A stretch of DNA of 64,000 nucleotides from Janthinobacterium sp. CG3 (GTDB lineage Bacteria; Pseudomonadota; Gammaproteobacteria; Burkholderiales; Burkholderiaceae_D), in contig NZ_KB467825.1 of NCBI RefSeq assembly GCF_000344615.1, forward strand, positions 97,984-161,983, given 5' to 3'. The position numbers and the translations under genes were made by a program. The notes below the pieces were generated by a model. It did not search any database. It was not told the origin of the DNA and saw only the letters and a list, made by a program, of their open reading frames with translations. Below are positions 27,132 through 36,491 of the stretch, piece by piece (position 1 is the first letter of the stretch; every line of letters begins with the position of its first letter).

Positions 27132-27413
27132 ATGGCTGAGGTACATACCGCGCTCGCATTGGAGCATACTGTCGAATCGATTCAGTCCTGGATTGTCGAG
27201 CGCACGGCTAGCTTGCTCGGAGTGAAACCCAGCAAGATCAGCGTAAGCGACCGACTGTCCGACTTCGGCCTGGAGTCAGTTGAAGCCTTCACCCTCTCCG
27301 GCGAACTGTCCGATTTATTGAATTTGAAACTATCCCCGACGCTGGCCTGGGATTTTTCAACCATTGCCGATTTGGCCGAGTATCTCGCCGCTGAAGAGAA
27401 AAAGAGTCGCTAA
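27132..27413 (+). CDS. Stand-alone acyl/peptidyl carrier protein
   Basis: A 93-residue carrier protein. The phosphopantetheine site is DFGLESVEAFTLSGELSDLL with the conserved Ser, preceded by IVERTASLLGVKPSKISV and followed by FSTIADLAEYLA, a complete carrier-protein fold. It should be activated by the Sfp-type transferase at 30905-31666. Neighbours are the large acyl-CoA dehydrogenase (divergent) and an ABC transporter (downstream), so it may hold a starter or modified acyl unit. Confidence 0.88.
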   Translation: MAEVHTALALEHTVESIQSWIVERTASLLGVKPSKISVSDRLSDFGLESVEAFTLSGELSDLLNLKLSPTLAWDFSTIADLAEYLAAEEKKSR

Positions 27414-27493
27414 CGGACGCAATTGCCATCTATGAAGCCACCATCCGCTCCAGTGCTGGAACAGCACCTTCGCCTCCCGCCTCACGCAAATAA

Positions 27494-28717
27494 ATGATCG
27501 AAATTCTCTTGCGCAGCCGGCTGCGATGGTACGCCCTCGCTACCGGCCGCCTGTTGCTGCGACGCTGGCAGGCACTCCTGCTGACTCTCGCCGTACTTGC
27601 GCCTATGGGTGTTTCGCTGCTATCCCAGGTTAAATCGCTGGCCTTTCCGGTGCTGCTGTTAATGTCGCCGGAAGATAGCTTTGCGTGGCGCTATACATAT
27701 ATCTGCACCATGCAGGCGCTCGCGGTGATCTGGATAATGATGCAACGCGATCAAGTCGGCGGTGGCGAATTCATGCAGTACGCGCAGTCCCTTCCGTTGA
27801 CGCGCAAGCAGCGGAGCACGGTCGACCTGCTCATCGTGTCGACCGCAAACAGTCCCCTATTCCTCATGCCGATTGCGGCAATATGCTGGTTCTTCGTCCA
27901 GGATCAGAGCGCATTCGCATGGCTCCTGCACTGTCTGTTCATCCTGGTTTTTTTGGTGCTGATGACCATCACCCAACTTCAAGCCCTGCATCGACAATAT
28001 ACCGCCTGGACCGGCATTGCATTCGCCAATATCTTGCTGGCTTGGGCACCGGGCAGCAGCCCAACGGCACAGTTGATCCTACTGGGATTGACACTGGCCA
28101 GTGTCGGCCTGTGGGAGTCCGTAGTCCCGGCCCCCGCCCATATCCCCTTCGTGCGCGCCTTGCAGAATAGTTTTTTCAAAGCCCTCTCGATGGCGTCACT
28201 GTCACGTGTGCATCCGGCGGCCTTTATCCCATTACATTTCCTGCTGCGCCAATCCCTTGCGGAAACGCTGGGAAAAGTCGTCGTCTCAATCGGCATCGCG
28301 GCGCTGGCGCTGGGACTGATGGCAGTGTGGGAATATGACGAACGCATTGTTCCGTTGGCGGTCATTGCGCTAGCCTGCATTGCGCTGGTGATCAGCGGCT
28401 TGTATCGCGACTTGCACATGGCGCATAGCGCCGCCAGGCCCATCGTCGCCGCGCTTCCGCTGCCCGACAAATGGGAACGCAAGTTTGACACGGCGCTACT
28501 GATGCTGCTGGGCATGCCCTTCGCCGCGGTGCTCGGCAGCGTGATCGTATTTCATCACGCCCGATTGCTTGCCGCCGTACTCCTTGCCAGCGCAACCTAC
28601 GTCGCGCTGATAGGGATACTCCGCTTGCCACAAGTCAATGCGGAACGCCAAGCCGTTTTTTTAAGCTCAGTAAGCGCCGCGCTATGGGCCGTGCTGACAT
28701 TATTTGTGCATCTTTAG
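27494..28717 (+). CDS. Integral membrane protein, probable ABC transporter permease
   Basis: A 407-residue protein with about 9-10 hydrophobic helices (for example ALLLTLAVLAPMGVSLLS, LFLMPIAAICWFFV, VVSIGIAALALGLMAV). I do not recognise the family from motifs. It is followed nine bases later by an ABC ATPase on the same strand, so the pair is most simply an ABC-2-like exporter or a membrane-remodelling transporter. GC is between that of the low-GC block and the core. Confidence 0.65.
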   Translation: MIEILLRSRLRWYALATGRLLLRRWQALLLTLAVLAPMGVSLLSQVKSLAFPVLLLMSPEDSFAWRYTYICTMQALAVIWIMMQRDQVGGGEFMQYAQSLPLTRKQRSTVDLLIVSTANSPLFLMPIAAICWFFVQDQSAFAWLLHCLFILVFLVLMTITQLQALHRQYTAWTGIAFANILLAWAPGSSPTAQLILLGLTLASVGLWESVVPAPAHIPFVRALQNSFFKALSMASLSRVHPAAFIPLHFLLRQSLAETLGKVVVSIGIAALALGLMAVWEYDERIVPLAVIALACIALVISGLYRDLHMAHSAARPIVAALPLPDKWERKFDTALLMLLGMPFAAVLGSVIVFHHARLLAAVLLASATYVALIGILRLPQVNAERQAVFLSSVSAALWAVLTLFVHL

Positions 28718-28726
28718 GGGCGAATC

Positions 28727-29389
28727 GTGCTGCATTTTGACAAGCTGTGTAAGTCGTTTGGACATAAACATGTTCTGAACAACGCTACTGATCGCTTAGG
28801 CCATGGCGTATTCGCTCTACGCGGGCCGAATGGAATTGGTAAGTCGACACTGTTGAGCATGTTGGCTGGCATAGTCGAACCAGACAGCGGAAAAATTCAG
28901 ATCGGTCCGCACTCCATGCGGAATTCCCCCCTGCTTGCCAAGGCCTGCCTGTCTTACGTTCCCGACGAATGTCCGGTGTATCCGTTCATGACAGGCCGCG
29001 AATTTTTGAAGTTTGTCGCGTACGCCAAGCAATGCCAGATCAGCGCGGAGGTTTTCCGAATCGCGGCAAGCCTCGGCTTGGCGGAGCACCTCGACACCCG
29101 GATTTCGGACATGTCGCTTGGCACGCAAAAGAAAACCATGCTGGCCGCCGCGTGGATCGGCGAGCCGCTCGTCATGCTATTCGATGAACCGAGCAATGGC
29201 TTGGATCTGGCGGCGCGCGAAGTGTTGATCGGCCTTGTGAAAGCCTCGCGGACTAGCCGTACCATGCTGATCTCAACGCATGACGAGTATTTCATATCCG
29301 GCTTAGAGGCCAGGGTCATCATGTTCGATACGCTGTTTCAAGACGGCTTGCCGGAAAAACACGCGGAAAAACGCTTCGCATCGAATTAA
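28727..29389 (+). CDS. ABC transporter ATP-binding protein
   Basis: A 220-residue ATPase with Walker A RGPNGIGKSTLLSML, the signature region DMSLGTQKKTMLAAAW (a variant LSLGT) and Walker B LVMLFDEPSNGLDL, then an H-loop in LISTHDEYF. The start is GTG 28727, nine bases after the permease stop. Together with 27494-28717 it forms a two-gene exporter inside the cluster, perhaps for self-protection or export. Confidence 0.88.
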   Translation: MLHFDKLCKSFGHKHVLNNATDRLGHGVFALRGPNGIGKSTLLSMLAGIVEPDSGKIQIGPHSMRNSPLLAKACLSYVPDECPVYPFMTGREFLKFVAYAKQCQISAEVFRIAASLGLAEHLDTRISDMSLGTQKKTMLAAAWIGEPLVMLFDEPSNGLDLAAREVLIGLVKASRTSRTMLISTHDEYFISGLEARVIMFDTLFQDGLPEKHAEKRFASN

Positions 29390-29442
29390 GCAACCCCACC
29401 GTTGATGACATTCTGAACAACGCTGTTCGACCACGGGTTAAT

Positions 29443-29478
29443 GCGCATTGCCTGTACTCTGAGAGGCAGGCAATGTGC
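29443..29478. terminator. Long hairpin in convergent gap
   Basis: GCGCATTGCCTG (29443-29454) pairs with CAGGCAATGTGC (29467-29478), a 12-bp stem with one G-U pair and a 12-base loop, between the ABC ATPase (plus) and the tolC-like gene (minus). No T-run follows on either strand, so it is only a candidate bidirectional terminator. Confidence 0.45.
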
Positions 29479-29504
29479 AATTCTCATAGCCACTTCACCA
29501 TGCG

Positions 29505-30863
29505 CTAGTTTGTCTTCGCCAGCGTGGCGGCAAGCCGCGCGATCATTACGTCGATCTGTGCGACCTTGATTTTATCCTGCGCCTCCTCTACCCGCAATTG
29601 CGCGCCGTGCAGGTCAACCATGGAAATCAGACGGTTTTCCCAACGCTTGTTGGCGATCTTGAGTTCGCTTTGCGCCACATCCGCTTGTTTGATGGCAAGT
29701 GAAAGCTGGTCTTGCAGCTCCGCTTCAAGCGACTGCTTGTCCTGAAAATCGTTCTCCAGTTCGCGCCGGGTCTGCTCCAACTTGAGGCGCACCTGTTCGG
29801 TTTCCAAGGACGCCTTCAAAGCGCGCGCATTGCTGCGGTAACCATCGAACAAATTCCATTTGAAGCGCACCCCAATGCTCAAATTATCCCTGCCGTAGCG
29901 GGATATCGCATCGCCCATGTTGCCGTTGTCGCGTCCGATACCGTTGTAGCGGGCGAACAGGTCGATCGTCGGTTTATATTCCGACTCCACCTGCAGCGCG
30001 CGCGCTTTCACGCCGTCCAGGTCGGCTTGGGCAATCAGCATTTCGGGCGACGGCGCAGGTCGAAAATCGGCAAGCAGCGCTTCGATCTCCTCCGTTCTGC
30101 CATTCAGCGGCGGAGAAGTGCCATTACGCTCGGCCACGGCGTCCCCGCCCACGGCACGGACATAGCGGCGCCGGCCGTCGCTGATGCGGCGCGCCTGATT
30201 GCGCAGCTCGATTTCCGCTGTTTCCACTAACAAGCCTTTGGTCGTTAGCTCGATTTGCGCAATCCGGCCCTTGCTGAGCTGATCCTGGGCCAACGTTACC
30301 GCTTCCTTCGCGTGTTCGACACGCCGCTCCATCAGCGCATATTTGAGCTGCGCCTTATACAAGTCCCAATAGGCGCCGCTGACTTCAAGGACAATTTTTT
30401 TCCGAACTATTTCTTGCTGCGCCTGGACGCCGCGCTTTACCGCCAAACTCTCGTCAATCCGCGCCTGATTCAAGCCGCCGGAATACAGGGCCTGGCTCAG
30501 TTCCAGGCCGGCATGGATCTGATATCCCGGAGTGACGCTCCTGACGTCCACGGGAATGGTAACGTTGTTGACCACCGCTTCCACCTCCACCCCGCTAAAA
30601 TCCTGGTATGACTTGATGCGTTGAACCGTCGAATAGGCGTTAAGCGAAGGCAAGTTGGCTCCCTTGGCTTCGTCGATCCGCGCATCCGTGCTGTCAACAT
30701 TGATTCCTGCGATTTTCAACTCGACGCGCCGCGCCTGGGCTAGCCGGATCGCATCGGTAAAGCCGGTCGGATAATCGATGGCGGGGGCCGCGCCTGCCAT
30801 GCCTTGCGCGCCGGCGCCGAGGCTCAGGCAGAGAAGTTTGCTCAGTATTTTTTTATTCATCAT
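29505..30863 (-). CDS. TolC family outer membrane efflux protein
   Basis: A 452-residue outer-membrane channel of the TolC/OEP family. The signal peptide is MMNKKILSKLLCLSLGAGAQ, ending near GAAPA; long heptad-rich helices follow in two repeats (for example SLEAELQDQLSLAIKQADVA), with a beta-barrel segment GVRFKWNLFDGYRSNARA. It should complete the MacAB-like pump encoded at 31713-34722 by providing the outer-membrane duct. Last gene of the minus-strand cluster operon; the phosphopantetheinyl transferase gene is 41 bases upstream. Confidence 0.9.
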   Translation of the reverse strand: MMNKKILSKLLCLSLGAGAQGMAGAAPAIDYPTGFTDAIRLAQARRVELKIAGINVDSTDARIDEAKGANLPSLNAYSTVQRIKSYQDFSGVEVEAVVNNVTIPVDVRSVTPGYQIHAGLELSQALYSGGLNQARIDESLAVKRGVQAQQEIVRKKIVLEVSGAYWDLYKAQLKYALMERRVEHAKEAVTLAQDQLSKGRIAQIELTTKGLLVETAEIELRNQARRISDGRRRYVRAVGGDAVAERNGTSPPLNGRTEEIEALLADFRPAPSPEMLIAQADLDGVKARALQVESEYKPTIDLFARYNGIGRDNGNMGDAISRYGRDNLSIGVRFKWNLFDGYRSNARALKASLETEQVRLKLEQTRRELENDFQDKQSLEAELQDQLSLAIKQADVAQSELKIANKRWENRLISMVDLHGAQLRVEEAQDKIKVAQIDVMIARLAATLAKTN

Positions 30864-30904
30864 GTTGGTATCTGGCTCGGTACGCCCGAGTGGTTTTCAT
30901 TGAA

Positions 30905-31666
30905 CTATACAATTGCGATCAAACTCTCCGCCCCGGTCAGGGGAACTATACTTTTTACCACCAGCTTCCGCCCCGCCCGTCCGCCATGTGCCGAACAGAC
31001 TGCGAGCAGATGGTCGGCGCTTGGCCGGCATTGCCAGAAACGCCAGTTGGCGGAATCATCGTTTAATTCCCGATCAATCGACATCTTCGCGACGCCCTCC
31101 TCTGTGAAATCAAACCCGAACCGGTCCAGCGGAATCGACAAGCCCAGGCCACGCGCTTTGATATACGACTCCTTGAGTGTCCATAATCGAAAAAAACGCT
31201 CCTGCCTTTGCGCGACCGGCAGCGCATGCAGCTGGGCGACTTCAGCGCGCGAAAAAAAACGCTCGGCGACATCCAGCGGGGCCGTGCGGTGGGCCATATT
31301 TTCGACGTCGACGCCCAGTGCCATCCGCCGGGTAAGTCCAAGTACCACCATGCCCTGCGTATGCGACAGGTTGAATGACAGGTCTTGCGCATCCAGTTCG
31401 CCGTTGGCGATCCGCGGCTTGCCATGGGGACTGGCGTGAAACGACCACTGTTGCGGTGCGACGCTCGAATAGCGCGACAACGCGGTGCGTACCAGGACAC
31501 GGCTCACCAGGAAGCAATGCCGGTCTTTGGCAAAATGAAAACGTTGCATGCGTTCGCGTTCAGCGGGCGACAACAGGGCGTCGTACCGGGCCAATAACAG
31601 CGGGTCGTTTATCTGCTCATAGAAAACGCACCACAGATGAATATCTTCCACGTCGAGTTCTAGCAT
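30905..31666 (-). CDS. Sfp-type 4'-phosphopantetheinyl transferase
   Basis: A 253-residue enzyme that transfers phosphopantetheine from CoA to carrier-protein serines, activating every PCP and ACP of this cluster. Typical motifs: FHASPHGKPRIANG, LSFNLSHTQG, MALGVDVENM with the Mg-binding Asp and Glu, and FFRLWTLKESYIKARGLGL. The length (about 230-250) and motif order match the Sfp/EntD group. It lies between the MacB-like permease and tolC-like genes on the same strand. Confidence 0.93.
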   Translation of the reverse strand: MLELDVEDIHLWCVFYEQINDPLLLARYDALLSPAERERMQRFHFAKDRHCFLVSRVLVRTALSRYSSVAPQQWSFHASPHGKPRIANGELDAQDLSFNLSHTQGMVVLGLTRRMALGVDVENMAHRTAPLDVAERFFSRAEVAQLHALPVAQRQERFFRLWTLKESYIKARGLGLSIPLDRFGFDFTEEGVAKMSIDRELNDDSANWRFWQCRPSADHLLAVCSAHGGRAGRKLVVKSIVPLTGAESLIAIV

Positions 31667-31712
31667 CTTGTGTCAACTATCCCGGCCAAGCGCGCGCCGG
31701 CCGCCGAATACC

Positions 31713-32972
31713 CTATTCATAGCGCAGCGCGATCACCGGACGCAAGCGCGCCGCGCGGCGCGCCGGGTAATAACCCGACAACACCCCGACCATGATCGAA
31801 ACGACCAATGCCGTGATCACCAGCGACCACGAGGGGATCAATGGCAATCCTGTTACCCAGGTCAATATCAGACTGAGCACCGCCCCTAGCGTTAATCCCA
31901 ACACGCCGCCGATGGTACTAATGATCACCGACTCCATCAGGAACTGGAACATGATGTGGGCCTGGGAAGCGCCAATGGCCTTGCGCAAGCCAATTTCCTT
32001 GGTACGCTCCAGAACTGAATTGCTGACGACATTCATGATGCCCATGCCACCGACCAGCAGGGAAATCGAGGCGGCCAAGATACCGATCAGTGAGACGCCC
32101 CGCAAAATACGGTCCGTGGTGCCGATATACGTTTCCATGGTCTCCGATTTGTAGGCGAAGCGGCGGTTATGCAGGCGATCGAGCACGCCGGTAATTTGCG
32201 CCACGGCCAGGTCGGCATATTCCGGTTCGGTCGCTTCGGCCTGGACCGCGTGGACATCCTGGTTGCCTCTCAGCACATGAAACGTCGTATACGGCAAGAG
32301 AATCCGGTTGTTGGCGTCCTCGATCGACCGAATGCTGGCCAGGAAATCCCTTTTCTTGTGTTCGAGCAAGCCGATGACCGTGTATTTTTTATCGCCGATA
32401 TGAAATTCCTTGCCGATGGGATCGGCCGCCGGACCGAACAGATCGTCGCGCGCGGTCGTGCCGATCACCGCCACCGCGCGCCGGCGCGCGACGTCTTCCG
32501 TCCGCAGGAAATAACCGGCCGTCAGGACGTCGTTATTGATCGCGGCGAATTCCGCGCCGACACCGGACACCTCCGCATTGCTGAAGCGATTGCCGACCCG
32601 GATCACCCGGCGGACCTGCCCGATATTGTAGACAAGCGGGGAAATCCGACGCACCGCCGAGCAGCACGAGGCGCCCAGCACGCTCAGGTCCCCGACTTCG
32701 ATGCCGGTGCCTTGGCGGACGATACGATTCGGATCTTTTTCGGCGTTGGCGCGGTAAATCCAGACCGAATTCAAGCCGAAGGTGCGCAATTCATTCAGCA
32801 CCAGGAAATGCCCGCCCTTGCTGACGGTGCCGATTGCCATCACCGCGGCAATGCCTATCGTAATGCCGAGTATGCTCAGCACCGTACGCAGGCGATTGTC
32901 CTTCAGTGCCAGGCTCGACTGGCCAATACCGTCGAGGAAAAAGCGCCAGCGTTTGGAGGAAAATATATTCAT
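31713..32972 (-). CDS. MacB-like ABC transporter permease
   Basis: A 419-residue permease of the MacB/FtsX family: an N-terminal helix (NRLRTVLSILGITIGIAAVM), a large periplasmic domain (~60-290), and three C-terminal helices beginning LIGILAASISLLVGGMGIMN and carrying the motif SVLERTKEIGLRKAIGA. It transmits ATP-driven movement to the periplasmic adaptor and TolC rather than forming a pore through the membrane for the substrate. Its start overlaps the ATPase stop by four bases. Confidence 0.92.
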   Translation of the reverse strand: MNIFSSKRWRFFLDGIGQSSLALKDNRLRTVLSILGITIGIAAVMAIGTVSKGGHFLVLNELRTFGLNSVWIYRANAEKDPNRIVRQGTGIEVGDLSVLGASCCSAVRRISPLVYNIGQVRRVIRVGNRFSNAEVSGVGAEFAAINNDVLTAGYFLRTEDVARRRAVAVIGTTARDDLFGPAADPIGKEFHIGDKKYTVIGLLEHKKRDFLASIRSIEDANNRILLPYTTFHVLRGNQDVHAVQAEATEPEYADLAVAQITGVLDRLHNRRFAYKSETMETYIGTTDRILRGVSLIGILAASISLLVGGMGIMNVVSNSVLERTKEIGLRKAIGASQAHIMFQFLMESVIISTIGGVLGLTLGAVLSLILTWVTGLPLIPSWSLVITALVVSIMVGVLSGYYPARRAARLRPVIALRYE

Positions 32973-33643
32973 CGCCGCACATCCTGTTCAATCACGCCGT
33001 CGCGCAAGCGGATCACGCGCCCGGCGTGCGCCGCGACATCTTCTTCATGGGTCACCATCACGATGGTGATACCACTCTGGTTCAACTGGTCGAACAACTG
33101 CATGATTCCCTCCCCCGCTTGCGAATCGAGGCTGCCAGTGGGTTCATCGGCAATCAACACATCTGGGCGGTTCACCAGCGCCCTGGCGATGGCCACGCGC
33201 TGCTGCTGTCCACCGGACAGTTGCGACGGCGCATGGTCGGCCCGGTTGGCCAGGCCGACCGCCTCCAACATCTCCCTGGCGCGCTGCTTCCTCTGCGTCG
33301 GCGGCGTCGCGGAATACACCAGCGGCAGTTCGACATTCCTCAATGCGTTGATGCGCGGTATCAGATTGAACATTTGGAAGACGAATCCAAGGCGCTGGCT
33401 GCGTATTTCGGCCAGCGCGTCTTCGGACGCCCCCGCGATCGGCACGCCGGCCAGCGTATAGTCGCCCTGGTCGACGTTGTCCAGGCAGCCTATCAAATTG
33501 AGCAAGGTCGATTTGCCGGAACCGGAAGGGCCCATGATCGCGACGAATTCGCCGCGTTTTATCTGCAAGGAAATCCCCTTCAAGACCGGAATCGGCACTT
33601 CGCCCAACATATAGGACTTATAGACATCCCGCAAAACGATCAT
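32969..33643 (-). CDS. MacB-like ABC transporter ATPase
   Basis: A 224-residue ATPase of the MacB/LolD group. Walker A MGPSGSGKSTLLNLIGCL, signature QLSGGQQQRVAIARALV, Walker B VLIADEPTGSLDS and an H-loop MVTHEED are all intact. It is encoded separately from its permease (E. coli MacB is a fusion). Four-base ATGA overlaps with both the adaptor upstream and the permease downstream show tight coupling. Confidence 0.94.
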   Translation of the reverse strand: MIVLRDVYKSYMLGEVPIPVLKGISLQIKRGEFVAIMGPSGSGKSTLLNLIGCLDNVDQGDYTLAGVPIAGASEDALAEIRSQRLGFVFQMFNLIPRINALRNVELPLVYSATPPTQRKQRAREMLEAVGLANRADHAPSQLSGGQQQRVAIARALVNRPDVLIADEPTGSLDSQAGEGIMQLFDQLNQSGITIVMVTHEEDVAAHAGRVIRLRDGVIEQDVRR

Positions 33644-34722
33644 TGCCGCTCCCGCTCCGCATCCAGATGCAGCTTGTCGCCTTCCTTCAATGGCTTGCCC
33701 TGTGCCAAGATGATCCGCTGTCCCGCGCTCAGACCCCGCACCACTTCGGTATGGGTGATATCGCCGATGCCAACCTCGATCGGCACGAAATGCACGCTGT
33801 CGTTCTCCACCACCGCCGCCATGGGTTTGCCCTGCATCAAAGTGATCGCCCCCGAGGGTATTTTCAGGATTTGGCCGCGCGTCGCGGTGGAAATTTTCAC
33901 GTCGACTTGCTGGCCCAGCACCAGCGCCGGGGCGTCCGCGCCCAGACTGATGCGCACGCTCAGGGAATTGGCCATGCTGTCCTTGTTGGTCACCGGCGCC
34001 ACCCAGGTAACCTTCTCGTTCCAGCCGCGATCGGCGAAAGCATCGCTGGTGACAGCGACGCTTTTTCCCGGCGTGGCGGCGGCGCCGTCGGCCGCATCGA
34101 GCCTGATCTCTATTTCGCGCACGCCGTCCGGCGCCAACTTGAACAAGCTGTCGCCGGGCTTGCTCCAGACGCCGGCGCGGGCCTGGCTGGCGGTGATCAC
34201 ACCGGCTCTGGGCGCAACGATTTGAAGCTGGCTGCGCTGCAGCTGGATTTTTTGCAGTTCCGCCTTGGCCAACTCGATATCTTTCTGCGCGCCCTGAACC
34301 CGCTGTTGCGCCGCCTCGACGGCGTTGCGCGATTCGCCGCCGACCTCGAATATCTGCCGGATGCGCAGCAGCGCGCCGCGCGCCTCCACCTGGGTTTGCT
34401 CGGCGAAGGTCAGGGTGGCGCGCGCCATGCCGATCTGGATCGCATTTTCGCGATCGTCGAACTCGGCCAGCACCTGTCCCTTTTCAACCTTATCCCCTTC
34501 CGCGACGTGGACCTTCAGCAGTTGCGCCGCGACCGGGGTATTCACCGTCAATTCTTCACGGTTGATGACGTTGCCGGGCGCCGACACGAAAGTCGTGATT
34601 GCCCCGCGCTCGACCGCCACCGTCTTCACCTTGATTCCGGCATTCAGATATTTGCTGTTGGCAAAGCCGGCGCCCAGCGCCAGCACGGTCAGGACCAATC
34701 CGCTATACACCAGTTTTTTCAA
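33640..34722 (-). CDS. MacA-like periplasmic adaptor (membrane fusion protein)
   Basis: A 360-residue HlyD/RND-type adaptor: N-terminal anchor (LVLTVLALGAGFANSKYLNA), lipoyl halves (VHVAEGDKVEKGQVLAEFDD; IVAPRAGVITASQARAGVWS), a helical hairpin (AVEAAQQRVQGAQKDIELAK), and beta-barrel domains. It links the MacB-like ATPase/permease to the TolC-like channel. It starts two bases after the peptide exporter stop. Confidence 0.92.
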   Translation of the reverse strand: MKKLVYSGLVLTVLALGAGFANSKYLNAGIKVKTVAVERGAITTFVSAPGNVINREELTVNTPVAAQLLKVHVAEGDKVEKGQVLAEFDDRENAIQIGMARATLTFAEQTQVEARGALLRIRQIFEVGGESRNAVEAAQQRVQGAQKDIELAKAELQKIQLQRSQLQIVAPRAGVITASQARAGVWSKPGDSLFKLAPDGVREIEIRLDAADGAAATPGKSVAVTSDAFADRGWNEKVTWVAPVTNKDSMANSLSVRISLGADAPALVLGQQVDVKISTATRGQILKIPSGAITLMQGKPMAAVVENDSVHFVPIEVGIGDITHTEVVRGLSAGQRIILAQGKPLKEGDKLHLDAERERQ

Positions 34723-34724
34723 GA

Positions 34725-36371
34725 TTAACTCCCACTCATTGCATGGATTGCCATGCCGTTATCGATAGATTGAATTTGTCCATGTTCGATTTTGATGACG
34801 CGGTCGGCATAGGAGAAGTAAGTGTCATCGTGCGTGATGACGATGATGGTCTTGCCGCGCGCTTTCAGCTCGGGTAACAGCTCGGTGTAGAAGACCCGTT
34901 TGAACACCGGGTCCTGGTCGGCCGCCCACTCGTCGAAGAGATATACGGGGCGATCTTCGAGATACGATGATACCATGGCCAATCTCTTGCGTTGACCCGT
35001 GGAAAGATCAATCGTGGTGAACTTTCCATTCACCACGTTGACCTTGTGCGCCAAGCCGAATTCCCTGACGTAGTGCGCCGCGCGCTCGCTCAACTCGTCC
35101 TGATCCGCCAGCAATAATTGCTCGAATAAATGGAAGTCGGAGAATATCGCGGAAAAGTATTCGCGGTAGTTGCCCAGGTTTTCCGCGTTCACCGCTTTCC
35201 CGTTCAACAGGATATTTCCCTGCTCCGCCTGGTAAAAGCCAAGCAGCAGCATCGCCAACGTGGTTTTGCCGCTGCCATTGCCGCCCACCACGAACAAGGT
35301 TTCGCCCTGCCGAATACTCAGGTCGAGCGGCCCGAGCATAAAACGGTTACTCTCGCCGGCCAGGGAATAATGGTGGCAGACGCCACGCAATTCCAGATGC
35401 AAAGGCAAGCCGTGGGCGAAGGGGTCGCGCAGTAATTTCCGCATATTCTCGGCGGCCAGGCTGCCTTCCAGCTGCTGAATTTTCTTGAGGGAAATCTCGG
35501 CGTTGCGCAGTACCGGCAGCGCCCCCATCAACTGGGAAATCGGCCCGATAAGGAACAGCAGGACGATGGTGAATTTGGTCAGGGTATCGGTATCCGGCGC
35601 GATCCAAAACGGCACGACGAACAGCAGCGCGCCAAAGCCGCAATAAAACATCAAGGTGCCGATATTGTCGGCGAATATATAGCCCTTCATTGCCGCGATG
35701 AAGAGGCGTTTGTTGTCCAGCGCGGCCGGCGCGATGACCTTGTCAACGAATAAGGTGCCGCGCTGCGCATTCAATTGCAGCTCCCTGCTGCCGTCGATCA
35801 GGCTGCGGAAATTTCGGTACAGGATATCCATGTGTTCGCGCAGTTCCGCCATCGATTGCAAGGGCTTGCGTTCGAGCCAATGGTAAAGAAAGATACCGGT
35901 AACCAGAATCACCGCGATCACCGAAAATACCGGCAACGACACCCAGGCCAGGTATCCCAGGCAGATGACGATCAGAATTGCGTTGCCAAAGGTAATCGGC
36001 AGCAAATGAAACGCGTTGATCAAGGTGCTAATATCGTTCGTCAAAATCGCCAGCAGCGCCGGCTTGCCCAGTTCCTGTAGTTTTTTAAACGAGGTTTGCA
36101 GCAACCGGCCGCTGATATTTATGCGCAGCCGCAGAATCGCGGTTTGCACCAGATGCATCAAGGAAAAAGCGGAACAGGTTCTGGTAAGCAAGGAGATCAG
36201 GCCCAGTGCCACAAACAACCATGCCAGCGTTGCGCCGGGGACGTTGCCATTGATCTCACTGCCAATCACCGCGGCCAGCCCGGCTCCGCTGATACCGCTG
36301 ATGATCGCGCACACGGTCGAGAAAAGCAGCAACTTCCAAGACTGGCGGAACAGGTAGTTAATCATTTTCAT
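34725..36371 (-). CDS. PvdE/SyrD-like cyclic peptide export ABC transporter
   Basis: A 548-residue half transporter with a fused N-terminal six-helix domain and C-terminal ATPase. Walker A is VVGGNGSGKTTLAML, signature DLSTGQRKRLAMVSSYL, Walker B PVYLFDEWAADQDPVFK; the last is characteristic of the PvdE/SyrD family that moves pyoverdine precursors and lipopeptides across the inner membrane. Position right after the last NRPS gene supports export of the product into the periplasm, with MacAB-TolC carrying it out. Confidence 0.93.
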   Translation of the reverse strand: MKMINYLFRQSWKLLLFSTVCAIISGISGAGLAAVIGSEINGNVPGATLAWLFVALGLISLLTRTCSAFSLMHLVQTAILRLRINISGRLLQTSFKKLQELGKPALLAILTNDISTLINAFHLLPITFGNAILIVICLGYLAWVSLPVFSVIAVILVTGIFLYHWLERKPLQSMAELREHMDILYRNFRSLIDGSRELQLNAQRGTLFVDKVIAPAALDNKRLFIAAMKGYIFADNIGTLMFYCGFGALLFVVPFWIAPDTDTLTKFTIVLLFLIGPISQLMGALPVLRNAEISLKKIQQLEGSLAAENMRKLLRDPFAHGLPLHLELRGVCHHYSLAGESNRFMLGPLDLSIRQGETLFVVGGNGSGKTTLAMLLLGFYQAEQGNILLNGKAVNAENLGNYREYFSAIFSDFHLFEQLLLADQDELSERAAHYVREFGLAHKVNVVNGKFTTIDLSTGQRKRLAMVSSYLEDRPVYLFDEWAADQDPVFKRVFYTELLPELKARGKTIIVITHDDTYFSYADRVIKIEHGQIQSIDNGMAIHAMSGS

Positions 36372-36491
36372 AATGCAATTTCATAGTTGGCGTGCTGTGT
36401 TGGCCTGGCAAGTACATCTGCGGTCTTGATGGCAGAACGTGACTAGCGGCTGCGGCAAGTGCGTGCGCCGCAGCCGATTCGACTGCTTTCC

